DNA of 64,000 nucleotides from Pararhizobium polonicum (GTDB lineage Bacteria; Pseudomonadota; Alphaproteobacteria; Rhizobiales; Rhizobiaceae): positions 496,001-560,000 of the forward strand of contig NZ_LGLV01000005.1 of assembly GCF_001687365.1 (NCBI RefSeq), read 5' to 3'. Below the pieces are notes generated by a model that saw only the letters and a program-made list of their open reading frames with translations, searched no databases and was not told the DNA's origin. Of the stretch, positions 55,324 to 64,000 are shown piece after piece. Each line of letters begins with the position of its first letter. Positions within the stretch are counted from its first letter, which is position 1. The position numbers and the translations under genes were made by a program.

Positions 55324-57297
55324 ATGTCTGATCGCCAGAAAACCCGCGCCCGGCCGAATCCGCGCCGCGCCTTTTCCTCATCCTACGGTGAAATTCTCGC
55401 AGAAGGCGTCAATCGCCGCACTGTCCTCAAAGGCCTTTTCGGGGCGGCGGCGATCGCTGCCATCGGTCATGGCTTCTCCGCCAGCCCGGCGCAGGCCGCC
55501 GCGGCATCCAGCCTGACCTTCAAAGAGCTGCAACGGGTGCGCGATACCGCCGACCATTGGCCGCAGGGGTATGGCCGCCAAATTCTCGCCCGCTGGGGCG
55601 ACGCGCTGTTTCCCGACAGCCCGGCTTTCGACATTGCCAGCCTTGACGGCAAGGCCGCCGAACGCCAGTTCGGCTACAACAACGACTTCACCCAGTTTCT
55701 GCCCTTGCCGCAGGGCTCAACCGCGTCGGATCGCGGATTGATGGTCGTCTCCCATGAATATGCGACGCCTTTCCTGATGTTTCCTGGCCTCACCGACGAG
55801 GATTACCGCGAGAAGCTGACGGACAACCAGATTCGCGCTTTGATGGGCTGTCTTGGAGTAAGCATCTTCGAAGTGGCGAAGACCGGCCGCGATTGGAAGA
55901 TCGTGCTCGACAGCCGATATAACCGCCGTATCCATATGGGCACCCAGATGGACATCTCCGGCCCGGCCGCGGGTGACGACCGTTTGAAGACCAAGGCAGA
56001 CCCGACCGGCAGGACGGTATTCGGCACGATCTCCAACTGCAACGGCGGTATCACCCCCTGGGGTACGATGCTGTCGGGCGAAGAAGGGGCGATGGACGTC
56101 TTTGCCGGCGATTACAAGACACTGCCCAACCAGGAGCTGGTCGAACGGCAGGGCTGGGACGAAGACGAGAACGACATCTACTCCGTCAGCCGCGTCGATC
56201 CGCGCTTCAAGTTCGAAGAGGAACCGAACGAGTGGATGCGGTTCGACTGGGTGGTCGAGATCGATCCCTTCGATCCGCAGGCCATGCCGGTGAAGCGGAC
56301 ATCGCTCGGCCGCATGACCCACGAGGGTGCGCAGGTTACCGTCGCGCCGGATGGCCGCGTCGTGGTGTTCATGGGCGACGATGACGATTTCGAATATCTC
56401 TATCGCTTCGTCACCCGCGATCCGTGGAACCCGGCCGACCGGGCGGCCAACAAGGACCTTCTCGATAACGGCACCTTGTCGGTCGCCAAGTTTTCGAGCG
56501 ACGGAACGATGACATGGTTGCCGCTGGTGGCCGGCCAGGGGCAATTGACCGCCGAAGCCGGTTTCGCGACCCAGGCCGACGTCGTGCTCAACACGCGCGC
56601 CGCAGCGGATCTGGTGGGCGCGACGCCGATGGATGCGCCGGAAGGGTTCGTGCCGCATCATGGCACCGGCAAGCTCTATGTGGCGATGACGGAGAACGAG
56701 GACCGGCTGGCGGCAGGCAAGGGGGATGAGCGCGAGACCGTCAACATTGCCAACCCGCGCGGACCGAACCCGCATGGCCACCTGCTGGAACTGGTTCCGC
56801 CCGGTGCGCCGGATAAGCCGGATCATGCGGCGGATACCTTCAAATGGGACGTCTTCGTGCTCTGTGGCGATCCGGCCAAGCCGGAAGATGAGGCGATGTT
56901 CAATCCAGGTACGACGGCATCCGGCTGGTTCACCGATCCGGATAATCTCGGTGTCGATCCGGCGGGCCGCCTCTGGGTGACGACCGACGGCCCGCCGCCG
57001 GAAGGCATTGCCGATTCGATGTATGTGATGGACACGGAAGGTCCGGGCAGGGCGTTGCCGAAACTGTTCTATATCGCTCCGGTCGGCTCGGAATGCTGCT
57101 CACCGACGTTCACGCCGGATGGTACGGGCGTCTTCGTCTCCGTGCAGCATCCGGGCGAATTGCGGATGTCCGACAACGAGGATGCGACGACAATGGCGGA
57201 CGCCGGCACGGCCTGGCCGGATTTCGCCGATGGCATGCCGGCCCGCCCGTCGCTGGTCGTGATCACCCGTGACGACAATGGCGTGGTCGGAAATTGA
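55324..57297 (+). CDS. PhoX-family (DUF839) protein, Tat-exported, putative alkaline phosphatase
   Basis: 657 aa with a twin-arginine signal (NRRTVLKGLFGAAAIAAIG, RR at about residues 30-31, cleavage near AQA). The mature part is a DUF839/PhoX beta-propeller: VVSHEYATPFLMF, GTISNCNGGITPWGTMLSGEE (quoted in part: ISNCNGGITPWGT), GRMTHEGAQV, and VGSECCSPTFTPDG near the C-terminus. PhoX enzymes use Ca2+ and Fe3+ to hydrolyse phosphoesters. I saw no clear Pho box upstream, so phosphate control is not shown. GGAGG ribosome-binding site. Convergent with the ICMT-family gene. Confidence 0.88.
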   Translation: MSDRQKTRARPNPRRAFSSSYGEILAEGVNRRTVLKGLFGAAAIAAIGHGFSASPAQAAAASSLTFKELQRVRDTADHWPQGYGRQILARWGDALFPDSPAFDIASLDGKAAERQFGYNNDFTQFLPLPQGSTASDRGLMVVSHEYATPFLMFPGLTDEDYREKLTDNQIRALMGCLGVSIFEVAKTGRDWKIVLDSRYNRRIHMGTQMDISGPAAGDDRLKTKADPTGRTVFGTISNCNGGITPWGTMLSGEEGAMDVFAGDYKTLPNQELVERQGWDEDENDIYSVSRVDPRFKFEEEPNEWMRFDWVVEIDPFDPQAMPVKRTSLGRMTHEGAQVTVAPDGRVVVFMGDDDDFEYLYRFVTRDPWNPADRAANKDLLDNGTLSVAKFSSDGTMTWLPLVAGQGQLTAEAGFATQADVVLNTRAAADLVGATPMDAPEGFVPHHGTGKLYVAMTENEDRLAAGKGDERETVNIANPRGPNPHGHLLELVPPGAPDKPDHAADTFKWDVFVLCGDPAKPEDEAMFNPGTTASGWFTDPDNLGVDPAGRLWVTTDGPPPEGIADSMYVMDTEGPGRALPKLFYIAPVGSECCSPTFTPDGTGVFVSVQHPGELRMSDNEDATTMADAGTAWPDFADGMPARPSLVVITRDDNGVVGN

Positions 57298-57325
57298 GAC
57301 TTGTGAATTGCCGCAGCCGGTGGGG

Positions 57326-57799
57326 TCAGATCCACCGGCTGGTGGCGCGGCAGTAGCGTTCGAATTCGAACCCGAAGCGCGACAGCAGATGCCGTTCCTC
57401 GTTGCGGACGGCAAAGGCGGTGGTGACGGCCACGGAGGCGCTGGCCATGATGAAGAACCAGGGATTGAGGGTGATCAGGCCGAAGCCGACCGTCATGATG
57501 GTATAGCCGAGATAGATCGGATTGCGGGTGTAGCGGAATGGTCCACAGGTGACGAGATGCGAGGAGCATCGATGCGGCAGAACGGCCGTGCGCCGCTCGA
57601 TCAGCGTCTTCACCGCCCAGACGTCCATGAAAACCGCGACGACGATCAGCACCGCGCCGGCAAGCCAGGGGACCCAGCCATGGCTGTGGGACACGGAAAT
57701 CGGCTGCACGCGTCCCAAGGCCACCGCCCCCAGGATCGCCGCCACATAGAGAAGTGGCGGCCAGGGGTAGGTCAGCGGTCTGGCGCGATAGGCGTTCAT
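57326..57799 (-). CDS. Isoprenylcysteine carboxyl methyltransferase-family membrane protein
   Basis: 157 aa, about four transmembrane segments. The C-terminal half has the ICMT/PEMT signature LVTCGPFRYTRNPIYLGYTI and ERHLLSRFGFEFERYCR, which binds S-adenosylmethionine and the membrane substrate. In bacteria the substrate is generally unknown (phospholipid or prenylated compound). It follows the DUF1624 gene by 29 nt on the same strand and probably shares its transcript. Confidence 0.86.
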   Translation of the reverse strand: MNAYRARPLTYPWPPLLYVAAILGAVALGRVQPISVSHSHGWVPWLAGAVLIVVAVFMDVWAVKTLIERRTAVLPHRCSSHLVTCGPFRYTRNPIYLGYTIMTVGFGLITLNPWFFIMASASVAVTTAFAVRNEERHLLSRFGFEFERYCRATSRWI

Positions 57800-57828
57800 G
57801 TCCTATTCCTCGGCCTTATGGCTTGGTC

Positions 57829-58836
57829 CTATTGTTTGGCTTGTGCGTCCATGGTGCACTGACCGGCGATTCGCGCAATGCGTTCATCCGTCTTGACGTC
57901 GATTTTGCCTTCGTTCAGCGGCTCGAACAGGTTTTCTTCCATCAGCTTGTCCAGCGTGCAGCCGCAGAAGGTCGTGCAGAACGCGGCGGGGTCCTGCAGG
58001 CTGCATGATGCTATGCAACTGACCCGGGTGGCTTCGACGGGATCGGGCTTGGCCGCCGGAAAGCCGAGCGAAAAGACGTAGACCAGCGCGAACAGCAGCG
58101 GCTGATGCAGGAGATAGATGATCAGGCTGTGACGGCCGGCTGTGGTCAGCGCAATTTTCCAGCGCGCACTGCCATCGCTGCGCAGCTTTTCGAACCATCC
58201 GAACCGCAGCGCGATGCGCGCTACCGCGATGCCGGTCAGGAACGGCGCCAGCCAGGGAAGCAGCGGCACGTAGTCGTTCGAGCGCGGCACCGTTTCGGAC
58301 AGCCCGACCCACCAGAGCGCCGGTGCGTCGAAAACCGCCGAGCGCAGGTAGTCCGGGGCGGCAAAGGCCGCGGCCGCGATTGCCAGCGTCAGGATAGCGG
58401 GCAGGCGCAGGAAGATGAGGCCGATCAGGCTTGCGGCGGCGATCGCATGCAGGATGCCGAAGAAGATGAAGCTGTCGGGAAAGATAAACCATGTGGCGAT
58501 GGTGATGACCAGCGCCGCCGCGGCAATCTTGGCAAAGCGGATGGCGAAGGCGCGGGGCTTGAAAGCGGGGTAGTGTCCCAGCACAAGGCCGATGCCCGCG
58601 AGGAACAGGAAGCTGCTGGCGATCAGCCGCGCATAGATCTTGAAGCCGCCAGCCCCGACGGTGCCGGGGTCGATATAGCCGAAATATTCCAGATCCCAGG
58701 AGAAATGATAGGTCGCCATGGCAATCAGCGCAAAACCGCGCAACGCGTCGATCGCCCAGATGCGGCCTCGCTTGCCGGTGTTGTCCGGCGGCGCTGTCCC
58801 GGTGTCGCTTTCGGTGACGGCGGTGGTGGTCGACAT
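57829..58836 (-). CDS. DUF1624 (heparan-alpha-glucosaminide N-acetyltransferase-like) membrane protein with Cys-rich tail
   Basis: 335 aa from MSTTTAV. About nine transmembrane segments. The start of the DUF1624 region is IWAIDALRGFALIAMATYHF (conserved LRG...YH), and YLLHQPLLFA is near the end of the last helix. After it comes a soluble tail of about 75 aa with seven cysteines (RVSCIASCSL, AAFCTTFCGCTLDKL, AGQCTM). The family is thought to acylate sugars at the membrane; no substrate gene is nearby. Same strand as the ICMT-like gene. Confidence 0.84.
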   Translation of the reverse strand: MSTTTAVTESDTGTAPPDNTGKRGRIWAIDALRGFALIAMATYHFSWDLEYFGYIDPGTVGAGGFKIYARLIASSFLFLAGIGLVLGHYPAFKPRAFAIRFAKIAAAALVITIATWFIFPDSFIFFGILHAIAAASLIGLIFLRLPAILTLAIAAAAFAAPDYLRSAVFDAPALWWVGLSETVPRSNDYVPLLPWLAPFLTGIAVARIALRFGWFEKLRSDGSARWKIALTTAGRHSLIIYLLHQPLLFALVYVFSLGFPAAKPDPVEATRVSCIASCSLQDPAAFCTTFCGCTLDKLMEENLFEPLNEGKIDVKTDERIARIAGQCTMDAQAKQ

Positions 58837-58918
58837 GGCTCTATCTCTTCCGATCATGGCACGATAGCGCAGCGAGCTTGCGCCAGGCGCAAGGCGTCAC
58901 CGCGATATGGCGAGGATT

Positions 58919-59611
58919 TCAGGGGTTTGTGTCGTCAAGAAGGGCCTGGCGCGCTTCCGAATAGAATTGCCGCCGCGTCAACACGAAGATGACGAAGGCC
59001 GTCAGCGCCATGAACACATAGGGGCTGACGAACCAGCCGAGATAGCCGATCGACAGGAAGATGCTGCGCAGGCCGGCATTGAAATGCTTGGCCGCGAGAA
59101 TGTTCATCTTGACCGCGCGTCCGGCCGCGCGTTCCGCCCCGGCGCGGTCCTGCTGCATGTCCGACATCATCGGAATGCCGCCGATGAGAATGGAGCAGTA
59201 GTTGAACAGCCGGTAGGACCAGGCGAACTTGAAGAAAGCATAGGCAAACAGGCAGGCAAGGCCGCCGACCTTCAGCTCGAAGGCGCTGCGTCCGCCATGA
59301 AAGACGTAAGGCAGGTCGTTCATGATCGCCTGGACCCGGTCCGTCGCGCCGAGCAGGGCAAAGCAGCCGCCCAGCGCAAAGATCGTCGTCGAGGCGAAGA
59401 ATGCCGTTCCCGCCTGCAGACCGGCAACGATCTGCGTATCGATCATCTTCAGGTCGCGGTTCAGCGAATTGAAAAGCCATCGGCGCCGGTTTTCCATCAT
59501 CAGGCGCGACAGGCTGATGCGGTTGAGCCGCACCTTGCCGTCCGTGGCCCAGTTGTACCCGGTCCAAAGCAGCGCGAAGACCGCCAATGAGATATAGTCC
59601 GTCAGTGTCAT
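58919..59611 (-). CDS. DUF599 family membrane protein
   Basis: 230 aa from MTLTDYISL. Four transmembrane segments around a cytosolic loop; DUF599 hallmarks are RRRWLFNSLNRDLKMIDTQIV (quoted in part: NRDLKMIDTQIV), KFAWSYRLFNYCSILIG and MNILAAKHFNAGLRS. Function unknown. 82 nt upstream of the DUF1624 gene on the same strand. Confidence 0.87.
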   Translation of the reverse strand: MTLTDYISLAVFALLWTGYNWATDGKVRLNRISLSRLMMENRRRWLFNSLNRDLKMIDTQIVAGLQAGTAFFASTTIFALGGCFALLGATDRVQAIMNDLPYVFHGGRSAFELKVGGLACLFAYAFFKFAWSYRLFNYCSILIGGIPMMSDMQQDRAGAERAAGRAVKMNILAAKHFNAGLRSIFLSIGYLGWFVSPYVFMALTAFVIFVLTRRQFYSEARQALLDDTNP

Positions 59612-59881
59612 GCTTCGTTTTTGGCATGGTTTGCCGAAATTGCAAGGCATCGCGAAAGTTTACCACGCCCCTTGAAATCACCGGTCCAACATGGCGACTT
59701 ATCAACGAGGAAACGTGATACAGCCCTATGGCGGCCGCTCGTGTCGCACGCGCGGGAGCGAATGTCGGTTGATCGCCTGATGACGGATGCAGGATAGCCT
59801 AGTTTCGATGCAATGATTGTGGTCCGGCAATGTTGCGCGGCCATCCAGACCCCCAATCCAGTCCCCAAGGGCGGAGTTCGA

Positions 59882-61282
59882 ATGTTTCTTTCGGTTTTTG
59901 ATGTCTTCAAGATTGGTATCGGTCCTTCCAGCTCGCACACGATGGGGCCGATGTCGGCGGCGAACCGCTTTCTCGACCTGATCCTGTCGGCCGACTGGCC
60001 GCGTCCGGCCAATGCCGCCGTGGCGTCGATCAAGTCCAGCCTGCACGGCTCGCTGGCCTTTACCGGCATCGGCCATGGAACGGGCAGGGCGGTGATTCTC
60101 GGGCTGATGGGCGAGCGCCCGGACCGCGTCGATCCCGATCGCATGGATCCGATCATCGAGGAGGTCGAGCGCACCGGCCGCATCACGCCGGCGGGGCATC
60201 CCGCCTACGAGTTCCAGCCGAAGACCGATCTGGTGTTCGACAAGAAGGTGCCGTTGCCGGGCCATGCCAACGGCATGTCCTTCTCCGCCTTTGACAAGGA
60301 CGGAAGGCTGCTGCTGAAGCGCGTCTACTATTCCATCGGCGGCGGCTTCGTGGTCACCGATACCGAACTCGAAGCCATGAAGGCCAGCAAGACCAAGCCT
60401 GGCGGCGTCAAGGTTCCCTATCCCTTCTCCACAGCCAGGCAGATGCTGGAAATGGCGGAGCGTTCCGGCCTGTCGATCGCCCAGATGAAGCGGGCGAACG
60501 AGGAATGTTCGATGTCGGCGCAGGAGCTTGACGAGGGGCTCGACCGCATCTGGGCGGCGATGAAGAGCTGCATCGATCGCGGCCTGACGGGCTCCGGCAT
60601 CCTGCCCGGCGGCTTGAAGGTTCGCCGCCGCGCCGGCATGATCCACGACAAGCTGCAGGACGAATGGCGCTCCAACAAGGTCAACCCCCTGCTCGCCAAC
60701 GACTGGCTGAGCGTCTATGCGATGGCGGTGAACGAGGAGAATGCCGCCGGCGGCCGTGTCGTCACCTCGCCGACCAATGGCGCTGCCGGCGTGGTGCCGG
60801 CCACCATCCGCTATTATCTGCATTTTCACGAGGACGCCGATCATCACGGCATTCGCGACTATCTGCTGACCGCGGCTGCGATCGGCGGTATCATCAAGTT
60901 CAATGCCTCGATCTCCGGTGCCGAGGTCGGCTGTCAGGGCGAGGTCGGTTCGGCCTCCGCCATGGCCGCCGCCGGCCTTGCCGCCGTGATGGGCGGGACC
61001 CCGGAGCAGATCGAGAACGCCGCCGAAATCGCGCTGGAACATCACCTCGGCATGACCTGCGACCCGATCGCCGGCCTCGTCCAGGTGCCGTGCATCGAGC
61101 GCAACGCGCTGGGCGCGGTCAAGGCCGTCACGGCGGCCTCGCTGGCGATCAAGGGCGACGGCCAGCATTTCGTGCCGCTCGACGCCTGCATCGAGACGAT
61201 GCGCCAGACCGGTGTCGACATGCACGACAAATACAAGGAAACCTCGACAGGCGGCCTTGCCGTCAACGTCGTCGAGTGCTGA
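59882..61282 (+). CDS. sdaA: L-serine ammonia-lyase (iron-sulfur type)
   Basis: 466 aa. Converts L-serine to pyruvate and ammonia with a [4Fe-4S] cluster. The beta domain (about 1-160) opens [23 protein letters not shown]; the alpha domain contains cluster cysteines in [28 protein letters not shown] and VECstop. Single-chain form as in E. coli SdaA. The start at 59882 has GGAG seven nucleotides upstream. A 9-bp perfect hairpin (GCGGTCAAG/CTTGACCGC, 61303-61327) lies between it and the DUF1489 gene and may process or weakly terminate the message. Confidence 0.94.
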   Translation: MFLSVFDVFKIGIGPSSSHTMGPMSAANRFLDLILSADWPRPANAAVASIKSSLHGSLAFTGIGHGTGRAVILGLMGERPDRVDPDRMDPIIEEVERTGRITPAGHPAYEFQPKTDLVFDKKVPLPGHANGMSFSAFDKDGRLLLKRVYYSIGGGFVVTDTELEAMKASKTKPGGVKVPYPFSTARQMLEMAERSGLSIAQMKRANEECSMSAQELDEGLDRIWAAMKSCIDRGLTGSGILPGGLKVRRRAGMIHDKLQDEWRSNKVNPLLANDWLSVYAMAVNEENAAGGRVVTSPTNGAAGVVPATIRYYLHFHEDADHHGIRDYLLTAAAIGGIIKFNASISGAEVGCQGEVGSASAMAAAGLAAVMGGTPEQIENAAEIALEHHLGMTCDPIAGLVQVPCIERNALGAVKAVTAASLAIKGDGQHFVPLDACIETMRQTGVDMHDKYKETSTGGLAVNVVEC

Positions 61283-61356
61283 CGGCTGCATCGACCTGTG
61301 GAGCGGTCAAGGAACAGGCTTGACCGCGACCGCCTCACGGGTGTTCAACTCCGGCC

Positions 61357-61794
61357 ATGGCCCTGCATCTCATCAAGCTCTGCGTCGGAGCGGATTCGAT
61401 TGACGATCTTCGCGACTGGGTGTCGCGCAAGGCGATGACGGCGATTGCCGCCGGTCTCGAGCCGCATTCGTATCACACGACCCGGATGGTGCCGAAGCGT
61501 ACCGAGGAACTGCTGGATGGCGGATCGCTCTATTGGGTGATCAAGGGGCAGGTTCAGGCCCGCCAGCGCCTGACCGGCATCGAGACCTTTACCGACGGCG
61601 AAGGCATCGGCCGCTGCAATCTCATTCTGGGACCGGAAGTGATCGAAACGGCCTATCAGCCGCGCCGCGCATTTCAGGGCTGGCGCTATCTCCAGCCGAA
61701 TGAAGCGCCGCGCGACCTGTCGGCGCTCGGAGCCGGAACGGCCGAAATGCCGCTGGAGCTGCGCCGCGAACTTGCCGAACTCGGCCTTCTCTAA
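61357..61794 (+). CDS. DUF1489 family protein
   Basis: 145 aa, full-length DUF1489: [42 protein letters not shown] (quoted in part: [17 protein letters not shown]), [12 protein letters not shown] and RAFQGWRYL. Conserved across alphaproteobacteria with no assigned function; small soluble protein with a possible RNA-binding look. Same strand as sdaA, 74 nt apart. Confidence 0.9.
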   Translation: MALHLIKLCVGADSIDDLRDWVSRKAMTAIAAGLEPHSYHTTRMVPKRTEELLDGGSLYWVIKGQVQARQRLTGIETFTDGEGIGRCNLILGPEVIETAYQPRRAFQGWRYLQPNEAPRDLSALGAGTAEMPLELRRELAELGLL

Positions 61795-61808
61795 AAAAGA
61801 CAGCCCAT

Positions 61809-61834
61809 GAAAAAAGCCCGGCATGACCGGGCTC
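61809..61834. terminator. Terminator between the DUF1489 and small ORF genes
   Basis: Stem AGCCCGG / CCGGGCT with loop CATGA; a T-run follows on the minus strand, so it ends the minus-strand transcript more convincingly than the plus one. Confidence 0.7.
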
Positions 61835-61862
61835 TTGATCGTTCTTGGCGATGGTGCGGCTC

Positions 61863-62129
61863 TTACCGGATCCGGATCCGGATCGGATAGCGCCCGGATG
61901 GCGATGTGACATGCACATGGATCTGTGCATCCGGCTGGGTCGAGCGCCAGGCGCGTGCCCCGTGCGTCAGGAGCAGCGTCACCAGATCCTTGGTCTTCGA
62001 TCGCGGGCGGCTGCCGAGTTCGGCGATGCGCATGGCTGCTTCATGCAAAGGATGCAGGGCAGACCGTGGCGACTTCCGCTTCTTGTCCGGGGCGGGCGTC
62101 ATGCCCGGACCATTCTCATTCATTCCCAT
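61863..62129 (-). CDS. Small basic protein of unknown function
   Basis: 88 aa, very basic, starting MGMNENGPGMTP with GAGG about six nucleotides upstream. It contains SALHPLHEAAMRIAELGSRPR and a Thr/His-rich C-terminus (QIHVHVTSPSGRYPIRIRIR, quoted in part). No signal peptide or known motif. It is followed on its strand by a terminator hairpin, which supports a real transcription unit. Family not recognised. Confidence 0.6.
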   Translation of the reverse strand: MGMNENGPGMTPAPDKKRKSPRSALHPLHEAAMRIAELGSRPRSKTKDLVTLLLTHGARAWRSTQPDAQIHVHVTSPSGRYPIRIRIR

Positions 62130-62212
62130 AACTGACCTCGTTACGCAAAACCAAATCCGAGGAGGACCACCGGCAAATACGCGCCGCTGATCGAAACTTG
62201 AGTATGTGCCTG

Positions 62213-63700
62213 TTACTGCAGGCTTGCCCAGCAGGCGAAGCCCTTGCTCTTCAGGGTCTTGCAGGCGGAAACCGCCTTGTCCTGGTTGGAGAAGCCGCCG
62301 AAGCGCGCCCGGTAGAGATGACCGTCGCCGCTGGCAAAGGCCACGGTGAAGGGGGTTGCGCCGTTAAGCGCCTTGCCGCCCTTGTCCTTGGCGTTTTCAA
62401 GCATCTTCATGGCCTGGCCCTTGTCCGGCGTCGCACCGATCTGGATGACCCAGCCGGCAGGCGCGGATTCGGCCGCCGGTTCCGTTTCGGCTGCTGCCTT
62501 GGCAACGGAATTGGTGATCTGGTTGTCGACGTCGGCAGCCGGGACCGGTGCCGCCTTGGCGAGCTTGCGGCTCTGCGCCTGAAGCGTGTTCGGCATGACT
62601 TTGTCGTTCAGGACCGGGTTGGCGCTGGCCTTGACCGGCTCGGCATAGGCGACTTCGATGCTCTGGGTGGTTTCGCCGCTGTAGCGGAAGTCCGGAACGG
62701 GGCCGTTGCTCGGCAGGTTGAAGCTTCCGCCTGTCGCGGCAACGGCCATTGCCGCCACCGGCTGTTCTGCAGCCTTGACCTGCATGGTCGGCGCATCGGC
62801 GGTCTCAGCCACGATATTGCCGCCACCGCGGCGCGACGAGGCGGCCGGCATGTATTTGGCAACGAGGGCGCGCATCTGTGCGTCGCGGGCACCGCCGGAC
62901 TTGCCGCCCATGACGACGCCGACGATGCTGCGGCCATCGGCCTGGGCCGAGGTCACCAGATTGAAGCCGGCTGCGCGCGTATAGCCGGTCTTGATGCCGT
63001 CGACGCCGCGGACATTGCCGAGCAGCCGGTTATGGTTGCCGATCGTCTGCTTGCCGAACTGGAAGCTGCGCGTGGAAAAATAGGAGTAATACTGCGGAAA
63101 ATGCTGGCGAAGCGCCATGCCGAGCCGCGCCTGGTCGCGTGCCGTCGTCATCTGTGCGTCGTTCGGCAGGCCGTTGGCGTTGCGGTAGGTGGTGCGGGTC
63201 ATGCCCAGGGCACGCGCCTTGTTGGTCATGATCCGGGCGAAGCGTTCTTCCGAACCGCCAAGCATCTCGCCCAGTGCGGTTGCCGCATCGTTGGCCGAGC
63301 GGGTAACCAGAGCCATGATCGCCTGTTCGACGGTGATCGAATTGCCGGGGCGCACGCCGAGTTTCGACGGCGGCTCGGCCGATGCGTTCTTGGAGAACGG
63401 AACCGGGGTGTTCTTGCTGATCTTGCCGGCTTCCAGCGCCTCGAAGGTCAGGTAGAGCGTCATCATCTTGGTGAGCGAAGCAGGATAGCGCAGGCTGTCG
63501 GCATCTTCGCTGTACAGTACCTTGCCAGTCTTGGCGTCAACGACGATGCCGGCATATTGCGCGGCAAAGGCGGCAGGGATGGCGGCAAGCGAGGCTGCCA
63601 TCGATACCAGCAGCACCCGGCAGGCCTTCTTGAAGAATAGGACAGGGGCGTATGGAGCGGAGCCGAGAATTATGGATTTGGACACTACACTACTCTTCAT
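62213..63700 (-). CDS. D-alanyl-D-alanine carboxypeptidase (PBP5/6 type) with SPOR domain
   Basis: 495 aa. Signal peptide about 20-47 (KKACRVLLVSMAASLAAIPAAFA). S11 serine peptidase with SLTKM (SxxK, about residue 75), SANDA (SxN) and GIKTGYTRAAG (KTG). After a low-complexity linker comes a C-terminal SPOR domain (about 415-495, WVIQIGATPDKGQAM and ACKTLKSKGFACW) that targets denuded glycan at the septum. It trims pentapeptides in peptidoglycan. A basic leader of about 23 residues precedes the signal sequence. Confidence 0.94.
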   Translation of the reverse strand: MKSSVVSKSIILGSAPYAPVLFFKKACRVLLVSMAASLAAIPAAFAAQYAGIVVDAKTGKVLYSEDADSLRYPASLTKMMTLYLTFEALEAGKISKNTPVPFSKNASAEPPSKLGVRPGNSITVEQAIMALVTRSANDAATALGEMLGGSEERFARIMTNKARALGMTRTTYRNANGLPNDAQMTTARDQARLGMALRQHFPQYYSYFSTRSFQFGKQTIGNHNRLLGNVRGVDGIKTGYTRAAGFNLVTSAQADGRSIVGVVMGGKSGGARDAQMRALVAKYMPAASSRRGGGNIVAETADAPTMQVKAAEQPVAAMAVAATGGSFNLPSNGPVPDFRYSGETTQSIEVAYAEPVKASANPVLNDKVMPNTLQAQSRKLAKAAPVPAADVDNQITNSVAKAAAETEPAAESAPAGWVIQIGATPDKGQAMKMLENAKDKGGKALNGATPFTVAFASGDGHLYRARFGGFSNQDKAVSACKTLKSKGFACWASLQ

Positions 63701-63896
63701 TCTTTTTCACAGATGTCGTCCGGGCGTGGCCTCCAGAACCGACCGTTCCGAAAACTCTATCGGCATAGCGTTACCAATCGGTTTATGATGAATGATTGGT
63801 TTCTATAATCCGTCGTCTTCTTTCGCATTTCGATACAGCCGACCGGCTGGTGCCAACGTCAAAAAAAGTGGCGTGTGGCTCACGGTTCGGGCGATG

Positions 63897-64000
63897 TCAG
63901 GGGACCAGCCGGTCGTTCATGAATGTCACGACGGCGCTGTCGATGGCTTGCCATTGTGGCAGCAATTGGCTGGAAAAGCGGTAAAGCACAACAAGATCGC
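63897..64000 (-). CDS. 3' end of an unidentified gene
   Basis: 33 codons enter from the right edge and end at TGA (63897-63899), giving a C-terminus DLVVLYRFSSQLLPQWQAID then SAVVTFMNDRLVP. The residue pattern looks coding (helical, no stops) and is the only frame that reads through without stops to a plausible end. Family cannot be told from this fragment. Confidence 0.55.
   Translation of the reverse strand, partial: DLVVLYRFSSQLLPQWQAIDSAVVTFMNDRLVP

Noticed and set aside
59726-61291. 521-aa frame opposite sdaA
   Set aside because: Antisense of a well-supported enzyme; no start site or motif.

Overview
The window is a stretch of core chromosome from an alphaproteobacterium, almost certainly a member of the Rhizobiaceae (Rhizobium/Agrobacterium/Ensifer group). 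The evidence is the uniform high GC, the S10-spc-alpha ribosomal cluster with secY-adk and rpsM-rpsK-rpoA-rplQ and no rpsD, the rlmB/tRNA-Tyr/tRNA-Gly/tuf neighbourhood, an RNase E with a long acidic insertion inside its S1 domain, and typical rhizobial neighbours (ATP12-type chaperone, DUF1489, DUF599, DUF1345). This taxonomic call rests on protein recognition only. I see no phage, transposon, integrase, CRISPR array or rRNA operon.

Layout. 1-6245: accB (partial) and aroQ, a DsbA-like thiol oxidoreductase, a PLP aminotransferase, a small exported protein and rne with a long structured leader. 7067-13978: amiC, mrcA and prfB (with its programmed +1 frameshift), an exported protein of unknown function and nadK. 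14190-18755: a glycosyltransferase, tRNA-Thr, a DUF1275 membrane protein, a divergent lysR-azoR pair, a PhnA-like protein and a small Cys-containing exported protein. 18763-36688: rlmB, tRNA-Tyr, tRNA-Gly, tuf, then the complete S10, spc and alpha ribosomal operons with secY, adk and rpoA. 36849-43762: a DegP-type protease, rarA, a guanidine-II riboswitch in front of the guanidinium exporter gdx, a minus-strand crcB / pseudouridine synthase / HAD phosphatase / ATP12 chaperone cluster and a DUF1883 protein. 43825-49287: glutathione-dependent formaldehyde oxidation genes (fghA, frmA) with an XRE regulator, and a DMT transporter. 49383-64000: an unknown protein, an SRPBCC-M50 membrane protease fusion, lipB, tRNA-Leu, a degenerate peptide deformylase, mgtE, a MerR regulator, a PhoX-like Tat substrate, three membrane proteins, sdaA, DUF1489, a D,D-carboxypeptidase with SPOR domain, and the 3' end of an unidentified gene.

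Most notable points. (1) tRNA-Gly is followed by one tuf and then directly by rpsJ. In well-known rhizobial genomes two tuf copies flank about 20 kb carrying secE-nusG-rplKAJL-rpoBC-rpsLG-fusA. That whole block is absent here, so either an assembler collapsed the two copies or the chromosome has really been rearranged through tuf. (2) A clear guanidine-II (mini-ykkC) riboswitch with its own promoter sits before gdx. (3) Hairpins, several with U-tracts, mark most of the wide gaps inside the ribosomal cluster. (4) The rne leader and the tuf-rpsJ spacer are highly structured. (5) The peptide deformylase homologue lacks two of its three metal ligands. Apart from these, the window reads as conserved housekeeping chromosome, and I found no convincing new multi-gene system.
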